Notes: generated by a model not told the origin, from the letters alone. A DNA stretch of 64,000 nt from Rhodospirillales bacterium (GCA_017304945.1 JAFKLG010000064.1:27624-91623), one strand, 5' to 3'; shown: positions 8,628 to 16,826, counted from the first letter of the stretch. Numbers and translations are program-made.

Positions 8628-9113
8628 TTAGCGCTCCGTCGATGTCGGAATCTCACACGCGACGTTCCGCCCGGCATGCCATCCAAGCTCGAGTCGCTCG
8701 CCAGGATCGGCCTGCACCCACAGGTGATACACATGCCCCATGTCGAGCAGCCGGTCCTCGGCCGGGAACAGCTCGATAGCCTCGTGGTCAGGCCCGACAA
8801 CCTCGTTCTTGGCCTTTTGCTTGTCGGACCACGACACGTCCGGGCATCCGTCGTGCCGGCGGATCGCCAGGTGCACCCAGCCCGCCTGCGGCGCGGGCTT
8901 TAGCGTGACGTGCAGGTGCCGGTTCGTGAACACGCGGGCACCGGCGAACGTCTCCGCGGCGGCGTGTCGCGCCTCCGCGGCCGTGCAGCCATACCGCTGG
9001 GCGACTTCCGCGGGATCTAGCTCGATCGCGAGCTGCGACCGGGGAACCTCCACGAGCGGGGTCCAGGCGCAGCCGCCCTGTCGGGCAGCGGCGCGCCTCT
9101 GCTGGCGGTTCAC
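8628..9113 (-). CDS. Small phage protein (DUF7694-like), end of the structural operon
   Basis: This 161-aa protein starts at GTG 9113 and overlaps the fibre stop by 4 bp (GTGA). The N-terminus MNRQQRRAAARQGG is the common Lys/Arg-rich start of small phage proteins. The C-terminal half contains NEVVGPDHEAIELFPAEDRL followed by a His-rich MGHVYHLWV segment. This resembles a phage-associated domain I know as DUF7694, of unknown function. It is the last gene of the capsid operon, and 66 bp separate it from the cargo pair. Confidence 0.72.
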   Translation of the reverse strand: MNRQQRRAAARQGGCAWTPLVEVPRSQLAIELDPAEVAQRYGCTAAEARHAAAETFAGARVFTNRHLHVTLKPAPQAGWVHLAIRRHDGCPDVSWSDKQKAKNEVVGPDHEAIELFPAEDRLLDMGHVYHLWVQADPGERLELGWHAGRNVACEIPTSTER

Positions 9114-10075
9114 GGCTGCACCTGGGCGAGTGCGCTCACGCGCTGTTCGAGGGCGGCGATCTTGGCGAGCGCGCCACGCAGCGCGGCCAGGAGGTACGCG
9201 CAGTCGTCGCCGGGTGTGACGACGAGGACCGCGTTCTCGGGACTCTCGGCATCGGCCGGCATGTTCGGCCATGGCACCGTCGACACAGTCTGTCCGAACC
9301 CGGCCGTGATGCGCTGCTGCGCGATCGTGCCGGACCGCGGCTGGCCGTTCATGGTGAACGTGAACGGGTCGACCGAATTGACGAACTCGATCCCGCGCTC
9401 GGGCGTGATCGGTTCGATGTTGTCCTTCAGGCGTCGGTCCGACCCGGCGTAGTACTGCGGGCTGAAGATGCCGGTGTCGCAGATCAGGTTGTACGAGGTC
9501 GTCCCGCTGTATGGGCCGAGACCAGCGCCGTCGAGGCGCTGCACTGTCGCCGGGCCGGTCGTCGTGTTGCCGGACAGGTGGACGATGCCGTTGTTCACCT
9601 GCAACGCCGTGCCAGTGCCGTTGCACACGACCTGTCCCCAGGCAGTGAGCGTGCCGCTGCTCAGCGTGAAACCGCCGAACACGGTTGCCCCGCCGTTCAC
9701 GGTCAGGCTGCCGCCGACCGAGATGTTCAGCGAACCGCTGACGAACAGGAACCCGTTGCTGTCTGCGTGGGCCAGCTTCTCGGCCGGGATGTTGCTGTAC
9801 ACCCGGGTCGAGCCGGCGAAGTTCAGCTTCGATGTCGTACCGGCCGAGTTGCCCAGCACCGTCGAGCGCGAGAGCGTATTGGGCGACCCGGACGTGTACG
9901 TGCCGTAACCCCACTCCTCCTGCGAGCCGTCGGTCATGAAGTAGTAGACCAGCGACCCGGAGGCGAACACGGACCACGGCACGCGGCCGGTCACGCTGCC
10001 GGCGAGCGACACGGTTGTCGCGGTACCGGGCGCGTTCGCCGTCTCGTATACGAAATTTCGGACCATCAGGGTCAT
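9110..10075 (-). CDS. Tail-fibre/receptor-binding-like protein with C-terminal S74 chaperone domain
   Basis: This 321-aa protein starts at ATG 10075, overlapping the portal stop (ATGA). The N-terminus (about 1-85) is the beta-rich phage stalk type, with a VYYFMTDGSQEEWGYGTY block. The centre is Gly/Thr/Ser-rich beta repeats. The C-terminal third begins SDRRLKDNIEPI, the hallmark of the peptidase S74 intramolecular chaperone. That domain trimerises fibres and then cleaves itself off. A coiled-coil tail (ALAKIAALEQRVSALAQ) ends the protein. A fibre without any tail genes is unexpected. It may decorate the capsid or replace a helper phage fibre. Confidence 0.85.
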   Translation of the reverse strand: MTLMVRNFVYETANAPGTATTVSLAGSVTGRVPWSVFASGSLVYYFMTDGSQEEWGYGTYTSGSPNTLSRSTVLGNSAGTTSKLNFAGSTRVYSNIPAEKLAHADSNGFLFVSGSLNISVGGSLTVNGGATVFGGFTLSSGTLTAWGQVVCNGTGTALQVNNGIVHLSGNTTTGPATVQRLDGAGLGPYSGTTSYNLICDTGIFSPQYYAGSDRRLKDNIEPITPERGIEFVNSVDPFTFTMNGQPRSGTIAQQRITAGFGQTVSTVPWPNMPADAESPENAVLVVTPGDDCAYLLAALRGALAKIAALEQRVSALAQVQP

Positions 10076-11241
10076 GACTGCTGCACCTTTGCTTGGGTGG
10101 CGGACGCTGCCGGGAGCGGCCCATAGCCTTCCTGCGCGCGCACCTCGTCGCGGGTCAGGATGCCGGCCTGCACGGCGGCGACGTTTGCCGTCCAGCGCGT
10201 CGCGTAATCGCCGCGCACCAGGCCGGACAGGTCGATCTCGAGGTGAAAGGCGCCGTTCGGATCCGCGAACACGCTGCGGGCGAACTCGGCCTCGATCTTC
10301 CGCGCCCAGGGGGTCAGCGTGTTCGTGGCGAACCACGTTGACGCCTGGCTGGCGTTGGTGAAGGTGCTGTTCGAGTAGTCCTGCACGATGGGCGGCGGCA
10401 CGCCGAACAGCCTGCACAGCTCGATCACGCTGAACCGACGCGACTCCAGCACCTCGGCGTCCTCGGGGCTGATCGACAGCGGCGTGAACTTCGTCGCGGG
10501 GTCGACGAACAGGATGCGCTTGCCGTTCTCCGCACCGGCGGCCTGTGCTTCGAAGTGGGCCTTCATGCGGGCCATGCCCTGCGGCGTGATGCCCGGAGGC
10601 AGCTCAACCATGCCTGACGGCGTCGCGGCGTTCTGCCAGATGTGAGACGAGTAGGTCTGCACGCCGATCGCCGAGGCGAGCACCGCCGGCGCGCGCGAGA
10701 TGCGGGAGCGGCCGAGCACGCCGTCGTCGCTGCGGTCGCGTAGGTGGAACACCTCGTCGGCGAGCAAACGCCGGGGCGTTCCCGTGCCACCCCATGGCGA
10801 CTGATAGGCGACCACGTCGTACGCCAGCCGGCCCCCCGGGAGCATCTGCACGCTCACGTTCGCCCAGGGGATCGGGATCAGGGCAGTCGGCCGGCCAGCG
10901 CCGTCCATCTGGATCGCGGACAGGCTGTTGCCGTGCAGGAGCACCTGGGACAGCGTCCACTCGATCCAGTCGGCCCAGGTCTGGTTGCCGTTGGGCGAGC
11001 GGATCAGGCGCGATACCGGATGGTTCGGCGCCTCGATACGGCCCTCGCCCTCGGCGCGGTAGACCGTCGCGGGCAGGGTGCCGATGCCGGTCGCGATGGC
11101 GTTGATGCACGCCACGACGGTCGCCAGGTTCTCCGCCGCTTGCGCGCCAGCGGGCGCCGCGGTGGGCGGGAACCAGGTCGTCGGGCCGAACCAGCTCGAG
11201 CGCTGTTCGCCGCGGCCCAGGATCTTCGTCAGGAAACTCAC
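10072..11241 (-). CDS. HK97-family phage portal protein
   Basis: This 389-aa protein forms the dodecameric ring at one capsid vertex through which DNA enters and leaves. It starts at GTG 11241, overlapping the protease stop. Family landmarks are the N-terminal SSWFGPTTWFPP, IATGIGTLPATVYR, the wing region HLRDRSDDGVLGRSRI, and the stem segment around LCRLFGVPPPIVQDYS. Length is typical of HK97-type portals. Order relative to capsid and protease is reversed from the usual portal-protease-capsid. Confidence 0.93.
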   Translation of the reverse strand: MSFLTKILGRGEQRSSWFGPTTWFPPTAAPAGAQAAENLATVVACINAIATGIGTLPATVYRAEGEGRIEAPNHPVSRLIRSPNGNQTWADWIEWTLSQVLLHGNSLSAIQMDGAGRPTALIPIPWANVSVQMLPGGRLAYDVVAYQSPWGGTGTPRRLLADEVFHLRDRSDDGVLGRSRISRAPAVLASAIGVQTYSSHIWQNAATPSGMVELPPGITPQGMARMKAHFEAQAAGAENGKRILFVDPATKFTPLSISPEDAEVLESRRFSVIELCRLFGVPPPIVQDYSNSTFTNASQASTWFATNTLTPWARKIEAEFARSVFADPNGAFHLEIDLSGLVRGDYATRWTANVAAVQAGILTRDEVRAQEGYGPLPAASATQAKVQQS

Positions 11242-11867
11242 AGTGCCCTCACAAAGGCTTCGCGCATGCGGGCCGAGGCTTCGGCCCGACCCATCGCCCG
11301 GGCGCGCGCGGACACAGTCGTCTGGGTGTAGGCGGGGAATGCCTGGACCACGCTGATCTCGAACAGGTCGACTGCCCGGAGTTCGCGGCGATCACGCGCC
11401 GGCCAAGCCTCGTCGGTGACGCGGAAGCCGAAGCTGCAGCCGCCCAGGTCGCGGCGCTCGGCGAGCGTCAGCACATCGCGGCCGAGCTGCGTGTCGGGGG
11501 CATCGATTTCGAAGTGCAGCCCCCGGGTGTCTTCCGCGAGCCGGAGCGTGCCGCTGCCGGTGCGCCCGAGCAGCCGTGTGGGGTCGTGGTCCAGCAGCGC
11601 CAGCACGTCGCGGGTGCCGGCCAGGCTCGCCGTGAACGCGCCACGCTGGACGGTCTCCGTGAACCCGCGGATCTGCGCCGGCACGCCGAACACCGCGGCA
11701 TAGCCCTCGAGCTTGCGCCCAGAGGCGCGGAACTCGGCGCTGGCCCGCAGTTCGATCCCGTTGGGGAAGCGGGCCGCCGGGGCGGAGGCGTGGCGCCCCT
11801 CCGCCCCGTGCCCAGCATGCGCCGCCCGGCGTTCCAAGGCGGACGGCGCATGTAGCTGGATGATCAC
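11238..11867 (-). CDS. HK97-family prohead protease
   Basis: From GTG 11867, which overlaps the capsid stop (GTGA), the product is 209 aa. It processes the capsid scaffold during maturation. The family pattern is clear: KLEGYAAVFG near residue 50, FTETVQRGAF, LLDHDPTRLLGRT carrying the catalytic His, and CSFGFRV with the catalytic Ser. The C-terminal EISVVQAFPAYTQT is also typical. An in-frame extension reaches 12008, but it lies inside the capsid gene and lacks a ribosome site, so I reject it. Confidence 0.93.
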   Translation of the reverse strand: MIIQLHAPSALERRAAHAGHGAEGRHASAPAARFPNGIELRASAEFRASGRKLEGYAAVFGVPAQIRGFTETVQRGAFTASLAGTRDVLALLDHDPTRLLGRTGSGTLRLAEDTRGLHFEIDAPDTQLGRDVLTLAERRDLGGCSFGFRVTDEAWPARDRRELRAVDLFEISVVQAFPAYTQTTVSARARAMGRAEASARMREAFVRAL

Positions 11868-13135
11868 GCCACGATGTCCGTGATCGCGGCGAACGACTCC
11901 GGGTGCCGCACGGCGACATCGCAGGTCAGCATGGCGCGGATCTGGACGTTCCCCTTCGTGTAGGCCGTCGACTCGTACGGGTTCACCAGGATGTCGAGCT
12001 CCGACCACACGCCGATCAGAAGGTCGTTCCAGTTCCCGTAGATCAGGCTGGAAAGCCCGGTGCCGGTGCCCTTCGTGCCGTTGCTGGGCACGTTGGTCGT
12101 GAAGGCGCGCGGCTGGCCCTGGAACACCACATCCTCGCCCAGCGGGCGGCCCTGGCTGTCCTTCAGCTTCAGCGCCGCACGGCGGACCTTCGGGTTGGTC
12201 AGGAAGGCCGGCGAGCTGTCCGCATTGGCGTCCTGCAGCTGCCCCATCAGGTCGACCACGCTGTCGTAGGTCAGCGCGCCGCCGTTGGTGCCGATCGCGA
12301 CCGAGCCGATGCCCGACGTGTTCAGCACGCCGCGGGGCTGGTTGCTCGACCCGGTGCCGGAGATGGCGGCGTTGTCGAGCGTCTGCGCCAGCACCGCGGA
12401 CATATCGGCGCGGATCAGCTCCTCGATCGCCGGGCTGCTCTGCAGCAGCATGTTGCGGCTGAACTCGGTGATGCAGCCCGCGTGCTTCGGGGTGAGCCCG
12501 ACCTGGTCGAACTGCGGATCGGACGCGGTCAGCGCAGAGTTTTCGGCCACCCAGCCGGAGGTGACGCTCGCCTTCTGGCGCGGGATCTCGACGTTCCCGA
12601 CCAGGCCGGAGAGGTAGCGGGCGCCCATGCGGCGAACGACCAGCGCGGCGCGGAGGCGGTCGACGAACTGATCGGGGCGGTAGTCGGTCCCGATGATGTT
12701 GGAGCCTGGGCCGCCCGCGGGCTTGCCCGTGGTCAGCACGCGCTGCTCGAACACGGCCATGGGCACGGCGACGCCCTGGAACGTGCGGCCGCTCCGGCGC
12801 GCCAGTTCCGCGGACACCTCGCGCTCGCGGCCGGCATCGACGTTCAGGCCGGATGCGGCGGCGATGGCGCGCACGATGCTGAACTGACGCACCTCGGCCT
12901 CGAACCGGGCGTCACCGCTGCCCGTGGTGATGACGTTGCCCGCGGCGCGGCGGTCGAGCTCGTCGACCAGGGCCTGCCGCTGCTCGCGCGCACTCAGCGC
13001 CTCGGCTTCGGCGGCAAGGGCGTTCCACCGCTGCTCGGCGTCACCCGCCAGGGTGCCGTCGGGGTGGGCCGCGTTGATCGCGGCGAGTTCGGTACGGATT
13101 TCCTCGCGACGGGCGAGGATCTGACGGATGGTCAT
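11864..13135 (-). CDS. HK97-family major capsid protein
   Basis: This 423-aa protein has an N-terminal coiled-coil delta domain (about 1-68, RREEIRTELAAINAAH onward) that acts as internal scaffold and is removed by the protease. The HK97 fold follows with PRQKASVTSGWVAENSALT and FSRNMLLQSSPAIEELI. The C-terminal domain ends VAVRHPESFAAITDIVA. It overlaps the preceding regulator by 4 bp (ATGA). It is intact and of normal length, so particle formation is plausible if protease and portal are co-expressed. Confidence 0.95.
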   Translation of the reverse strand: MTIRQILARREEIRTELAAINAAHPDGTLAGDAEQRWNALAAEAEALSAREQRQALVDELDRRAAGNVITTGSGDARFEAEVRQFSIVRAIAAASGLNVDAGREREVSAELARRSGRTFQGVAVPMAVFEQRVLTTGKPAGGPGSNIIGTDYRPDQFVDRLRAALVVRRMGARYLSGLVGNVEIPRQKASVTSGWVAENSALTASDPQFDQVGLTPKHAGCITEFSRNMLLQSSPAIEELIRADMSAVLAQTLDNAAISGTGSSNQPRGVLNTSGIGSVAIGTNGGALTYDSVVDLMGQLQDANADSSPAFLTNPKVRRAALKLKDSQGRPLGEDVVFQGQPRAFTTNVPSNGTKGTGTGLSSLIYGNWNDLLIGVWSELDILVNPYESTAYTKGNVQIRAMLTCDVAVRHPESFAAITDIVA

Positions 13136-13575
13136 GGGGAAGGAGCCTTGGCTGAGAAGTCGGGCATTGGAGGAGACTGCAGCGGCTGCAGCAGACGTGG
13201 GCGGTACAGCTCAGGGATGCTGGCTAGGCGCCACAGGACGCTGGCCCGGATGCGAGCTGCTTCGACGGTCACGCGGTCCTGGAGGAACTCGCAGCTCGGG
13301 TGGACAACGATGCCGCCCGCGTGTCGCGAGATGAAGATCGTGTCGGCGTCGCCGGCCTTGGCGATGATGTCCGCGCACTCGCGCAGGCTGAAGCCATAAC
13401 CAAGCAGCTTCGTCGTGATCACCAGGCGCACGCAGTCGTCGACCGTGAACCGGCGCCACTGCCTGCGATCGACGGGGTAGGTCGGCCGGAACAGATCCTG
13501 ATCCAGCCAGCCATACAGCCGCCGCACAGGGATCCCTGCGATGAAAGCCGCGGCTGAGGGAGTGACGTGTTCCAT
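13132..13575 (-). CDS. MerR-like winged-helix DNA-binding protein, first gene of the capsid operon
   Basis: From ATG 13575 the product is 147 aa; a TTG start at 13632 is possible but has no ribosome site. The N-terminal 65 residues read as a MerR-type winged helix: TPSAAAFIAGIPVRRLYGWL, an Arg/Trp wing (RRQWRRFTVDDCVRL), then the helix GYGFSLRECADII. The rest is helical with no cofactor site seen. It is translationally coupled to the capsid gene, so it may autoregulate the operon. A small-terminase role is an alternative, since some small terminases carry a MerR-like fold, but no large terminase accompanies it. Confidence 0.75.
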   Translation of the reverse strand: MEHVTPSAAAFIAGIPVRRLYGWLDQDLFRPTYPVDRRQWRRFTVDDCVRLVITTKLLGYGFSLRECADIIAKAGDADTIFISRHAGGIVVHPSCEFLQDRVTVEAARIRASVLWRLASIPELYRPRLLQPLQSPPMPDFSAKAPSP

Positions 13576-13704
13576 GCCTTGGAGTCTACAGGCCGGGCAC
13601 GGGGTAGAAATACGCCAATATTGCAGTTGCAAAAGTAATTTTGGTACAGCCGCAAGTTGTACGCATGCTGGAAGATCAGCGGGTTGCGGCCTGGTGTTGC
13701 CGGG

Positions 13705-13732
13705 GTTCTATCCGTAGTGGATAGACAGACAA
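13705..13732 (-). promoter_or_regulatory. Candidate operator-promoter of the capsid operon
   Basis: The region between the divergent genes at 13575 and 13812 is clearly more AT-rich than its surroundings. It contains a perfect dyad, TCTATCC (13707-13713), 5 bp, GGATAGA (13719-13725). On the minus strand the dyad lies between TTGTCT (complement of 13727-13732) and TAGAAC (complement of 13705-13710), spaced 16 bp. An operator inside the promoter spacer is how MerR-type proteins usually bind, though their spacing is normally 19-20 bp. Start and regulator are inferred. Confidence 0.4.
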
Positions 13733-13811
13733 TTGATATTGCTTATGTTTTTCTTGCATGCGCCGGTCGAGTGCTCGTATCCGTCGGCCTGTTGAAACGA
13801 GGAGAAACACT

Positions 13812-13997
13812 ATGAGCAACATGCAATCCCGCCGGCAGGCGCTTGCCGATCTGATGCAGGTGAGGGGCGGGCGATGGGCAAAAGCGACCGAGGAGCGGTT
13901 CGGCGTCGACTGCATCACCAGGCTCACGACGAAGCAGATCGAGGCGCTTGCTGCTGAGGCGTGGGAGCCGGATGAACCCGAGATGGTGCGGGGGTAA
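13812..13997 (+). CDS. Small 61-aa protein, divergent from the capsid operon
   Basis: ATG 13812 follows a strong CGAGGAGA site at 13798-13805, supporting translation. The product begins MSNMQSRRQALADLMQVRGG and ends in an acidic tail EPDEPEMVRG. The centre is helical (TKQIEALAAEAWE) with no domain I recognise. It is the only rightward gene in the middle of the element and faces the MerR-like gene across a shared control region. A regulatory role is therefore likely but unproven. Confidence 0.6.
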   Translation: MSNMQSRRQALADLMQVRGGRWAKATEERFGVDCITRLTTKQIEALAAEAWEPDEPEMVRG

Positions 13998-14310
13998 ACG
14001 CCGGTGCGGCGGGGGTCAGGGCCGGTTCCCGCCGCCAACATTCCGGCCGGAAAATCCCTGCCGTTATGGCAGCGGGCGGGAAAAGCCCCATCGCGGTCGG
14101 CGCGCCCGCCAGCTCCGAGCGATTGTCTCAGGATTTGGAATGCGGCCGTGAAACTACAGGTAACTCCTGGCCGGACGGCAGCGCGGTCGGGGCTGGCTGC
14201 GGTGCCAGCGATTGCCGATAGGAAAATTCTCCCGACTTAGCGAAGCTGCGGCATGGCACGGTCGGGGCGTTCGTCCGGGTGAGCGATTTCAGTCGCCCTC
14301 GGGGGCTGCC

Positions 14311-14589
14311 ATCCGGGGCGGACAGACGGACAGGTCTAAGACACCTGTCCGTGTCCGTCCGCCCCACGCTAGGTATGGTTTTCATCTTGTCCGGGCTGTC
14401 CGCCCTCTGTCCGCCCATTGAAATCATTATCAAATTTGTTGTCCGGGGTCTGTCCGGCCTTGTCCGCCCCCTCCGCGGTCCGCAGTCTGACCTTCCCGTC
14501 CGCGGACAGCACCAGCCGAGCCTTGATGAGCTGTTCGAACGCGCGGCGCATCGCCCGCTTGCGGCTGTCCGGATCCTCGGAAGCGGACA
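14311..14589. other. Candidate replication origin: TGTCCG repeat array with AT-rich core and hairpin
   Basis: TGTCCG or its complement occurs 13 times here: starts 14319, 14327, 14346, 14352, 14388, 14397, 14408, 14440, 14451, 14461, 14503, 14566 and 14584. Several are 9-11 bp apart, about one helical turn. An AT-rich stretch (14417-14440) sits between two triplets. A long imperfect inverted repeat pairs 14315-14335 with 14343-14365. The array covers the 3' end of the replication gene and the space after it, where satellite and plasmid iterons often lie. I see nothing else in the 371-bp gap 13998-14368. Confidence 0.5.
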
Positions 14590-16450
14590 CCACCCGCTGA
14601 TCGTCGCACCGGTCGCGCCAAGCCTGCTCGTCGACCGCAACACCGGGCGTCGCCATCTCGCGAAGAACCTGCAGCGCGGCGCGCACACCGGGCGACAGCT
14701 TCGCCTTGTGGGCGGTATCCGAGGTGGCGGTCAGCTCCGCCGCATACGCCGCCGTCACAGGCTTCCCGTGCCGGTCTGTCCCGAGCATCTCCACCCCGAT
14801 CCGGAAGGCGAGCGTGTGATCGCAGGGGCCGTTCCGGTTCTTCGTCAGCTTGCCGCGGATCACGCCGGAGTCGTCCTGCTTCGACAGCTCGATCGCCATG
14901 TCGAGTGCGCCGTTCAGCACGCTGTGGCCTCGGGGCGTGCCGCCGCCGGTCTTCGTGTCGTGGTGGATGATGACGACCGCCGCGCCCCAGACCGTGAGCC
15001 GGCGGGCTGCCGTTACGACGGTCCCCATGTCCTCCGCGGCGTTCTCCTTCAGCCCGGGCCAAGCCATCGCCAGCGTGTCGATGACGATCAGCGCCGGACG
15101 GATCTCCTTGGCGTCAGCAAGAAGGGCCTCGAACTCGCCCGGCGCGACCAGGCTGTTGATGCCGCTGGACAGCCGGAACTCGCCCAGCCCGCCGTGCCGC
15201 CGTGACAGCGCCTCCGCGCGGCGGATCATGCCGGCTTCGTCCTCAGCGGCGACATAGAGGGTTGCTCCGCTGGTCGTCTCCAATCCGAAGAACGGCTTCC
15301 CGAGAGCGACCGTCGCCGCCATCAGCGGCCCGATCAGCGACTTCCCCGCGCCGGGAGCACCGAAGATCATGCCCACGTCGCGCTGCGCCAGCAGCCCGTC
15401 GATCACGGACGGCCTGCTGTTGGACCAGTCGAAGCTGCCGGTTTTCAGCCAGCGGCGCCGGGGCGGAGGTTCGGGTTCAGGGTCTGGTCCAGGAGGAACG
15501 TCGCTGAACTCCGCGCCGCCGCTCGGTCGCTTGCTCGGTTGCTGCCAATTCGGGTCAGCCTGGCGTGCGAGGTAGACGAGAGTGCCGAAGCCGATGCGGT
15601 CCGGCGGGGATGATTGGGTCCAATGATCCCAGCGCTCACGCGCGGCCTCGCCGTCGGAGGCTGGATGTGTGGCCGACCACTGTCCCCAGGCTTCGAACCC
15701 ATCCTCACTACCGCCGGTCGCGCGCCAAGCGGCCATTCCGACGCGACTCCAGAAGTCCCAATTCGCAGGACCGTCATTCGGGATTGCGCCCAGCGCGGAC
15801 GCGACATCCTCGAGGCTGGCCTCGGGTTCAGCCTGTTTCGCCTCGCCCCTGTCGCCGGGTGCGGTGCCGCCCAGCACCTGCGCGAGCAAGCCGAGCAGCA
15901 GGTCGATATCGGACTCCAGCGCTGCCGGGAGGTCGCCCGCGGCGACGGTGAGCGGCGAGCCGTCTTTCCACTCGAGGTCCACGCCTGACGGATGCGTGCC
16001 GAAGGCGACGAATTGCTGGCCGTGACCCAGGATTTCGACCTTCCCCCCGGAGAACGCGACGACCTTCTTCTCCGGCTGGCCGGTAGCCGCCCGGTAGACG
16101 AGAGCCAGCTTCGGCGAGTTCGGACGACTGCGCGCGATTGTCTTAGGAAGAACCATTGCGAGGATGTCGAGCACCTGCGCGACGACCTGTGGATCATCGA
16201 TGTCGATGTCGACTACGCGCAGTCCGTCGCAGAGGATCCCGGTATTCATCGCGTCGGCCGTCGCCTCGGACACAACCGCATCAGGCGGGTCTTGCCGCGC
16301 GCGGTCACTCCATTCGCCGCCTACGGCACGCTTTCCGGGCGAGCGACCCATGTTGAAGACGCTCGCCACGGCAACGGGGCGGTAGCCGTTGGCCCAGAGC
16401 CGTCTGCGCAGCTCTTCGATCTTGTCGAGCTGTTCGAGCAGGGGGCTCAT
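14369..16450 (-). CDS. Primase-polymerase / RepA-type helicase replication protein
   Basis: From ATG 16450 (overlapping the upstream stop, ATGA) the product is 693 aa. Residues about 15-175 match a bifunctional primase-polymerase domain with the metal-binding DIDID at 81-85. Residues about 215-300 resemble the PriCT_2 primase C-terminal domain (NWDFWSRVGMAAW onward). Residues 345-540 are a RecA-like ATPase with Walker A GAPGAGKS (364-371) and Walker B LIVIDT (454-459), as in RepA helicases. It would let the element replicate autonomously once excised. A frame extending to 16834 overlaps the small upstream gene and is not the start. Confidence 0.87.
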   Translation of the reverse strand: MSPLLEQLDKIEELRRRLWANGYRPVAVASVFNMGRSPGKRAVGGEWSDRARQDPPDAVVSEATADAMNTGILCDGLRVVDIDIDDPQVVAQVLDILAMVLPKTIARSRPNSPKLALVYRAATGQPEKKVVAFSGGKVEILGHGQQFVAFGTHPSGVDLEWKDGSPLTVAAGDLPAALESDIDLLLGLLAQVLGGTAPGDRGEAKQAEPEASLEDVASALGAIPNDGPANWDFWSRVGMAAWRATGGSEDGFEAWGQWSATHPASDGEAARERWDHWTQSSPPDRIGFGTLVYLARQADPNWQQPSKRPSGGAEFSDVPPGPDPEPEPPPRRRWLKTGSFDWSNSRPSVIDGLLAQRDVGMIFGAPGAGKSLIGPLMAATVALGKPFFGLETTSGATLYVAAEDEAGMIRRAEALSRRHGGLGEFRLSSGINSLVAPGEFEALLADAKEIRPALIVIDTLAMAWPGLKENAAEDMGTVVTAARRLTVWGAAVVIIHHDTKTGGGTPRGHSVLNGALDMAIELSKQDDSGVIRGKLTKNRNGPCDHTLAFRIGVEMLGTDRHGKPVTAAYAAELTATSDTAHKAKLSPGVRAALQVLREMATPGVAVDEQAWRDRCDDQRVVSASEDPDSRKRAMRRAFEQLIKARLVLSADGKVRLRTAEGADKAGQTPDNKFDNDFNGRTEGGQPGQDENHT

Positions 16451-16740
16451 CAATGGACCCCCCGGCTGCGCAACCCGTCGGCGATCATCCGTACCTGAGT
16501 AGCCGCGGCATCGCGCAGCGCCTCGGTTGCCGCGGCGATGCCGATCGACTTGCCGTCTTCGATGTTCGCTGCGATGCGGGCGATCTCGCCCGCCGGCCAG
16601 CGCAGGCCGTCGTCGTTCAGGACGATCAGCAGCATCCAACGCGCGCGGTCGGCGCCCAGGAGTTCGGCGCGCCACGGGGCATGCTGGTCTAGCTCGAGAC
16701 CGCTCTCCGCGAGCGTCTCGAGCAGAAGATGTTGGGGCAT
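16450..16740 (-). CDS. Small 96-aa protein ahead of the replication gene
   Basis: ATG 16740 to TGA 16450 gives 96 aa, and the stop overlaps the replication-gene start by 4 bp, which argues for translation. The sequence (MPQHLLLETLAESGLELDQH at the N-terminus) is mostly helical with ARWMLLIVLNDDGLRWPAGE in the middle. No HTH is obvious and I do not recognise the family. A helper or copy-number protein of the replication module is a reasonable guess. Confidence 0.6.
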   Translation of the reverse strand: MPQHLLLETLAESGLELDQHAPWRAELLGADRARWMLLIVLNDDGLRWPAGEIARIAANIEDGKSIGIAAATEALRDAAATQVRMIADGLRSRGVH

Positions 16741-16779
16741 AGTTCGTCCCGTCTCGAAGGAGATCGCGGTGGAGCGGGC

Positions 16780-16826
16780 CGAACTGGGCGAACTGGGCGA
16801 ACGGGTTGAGAGCTGTGCGAACGGGG
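16780..16826. repeat. Short direct repeats upstream of the replication operon
   Basis: CGAACTGGG occurs at 16780 and 16789, then CGAACGGG at 16798, a 9-bp period. A fourth copy, CGAACGGGG, starts at 16818. They lie just upstream of the small gene/replication operon (minus strand) and downstream of the integrase stop. This suggests a regulator- or Rep-binding site. I see no gene between 16741 and 16890. Confidence 0.5.

Noticed and set aside
11868..12008. N-terminal extension of the prohead protease into the capsid gene
   Set aside because: The GTG at 11867 overlaps the capsid stop in the same way as every other junction of this operon, and the extension has no family similarity.
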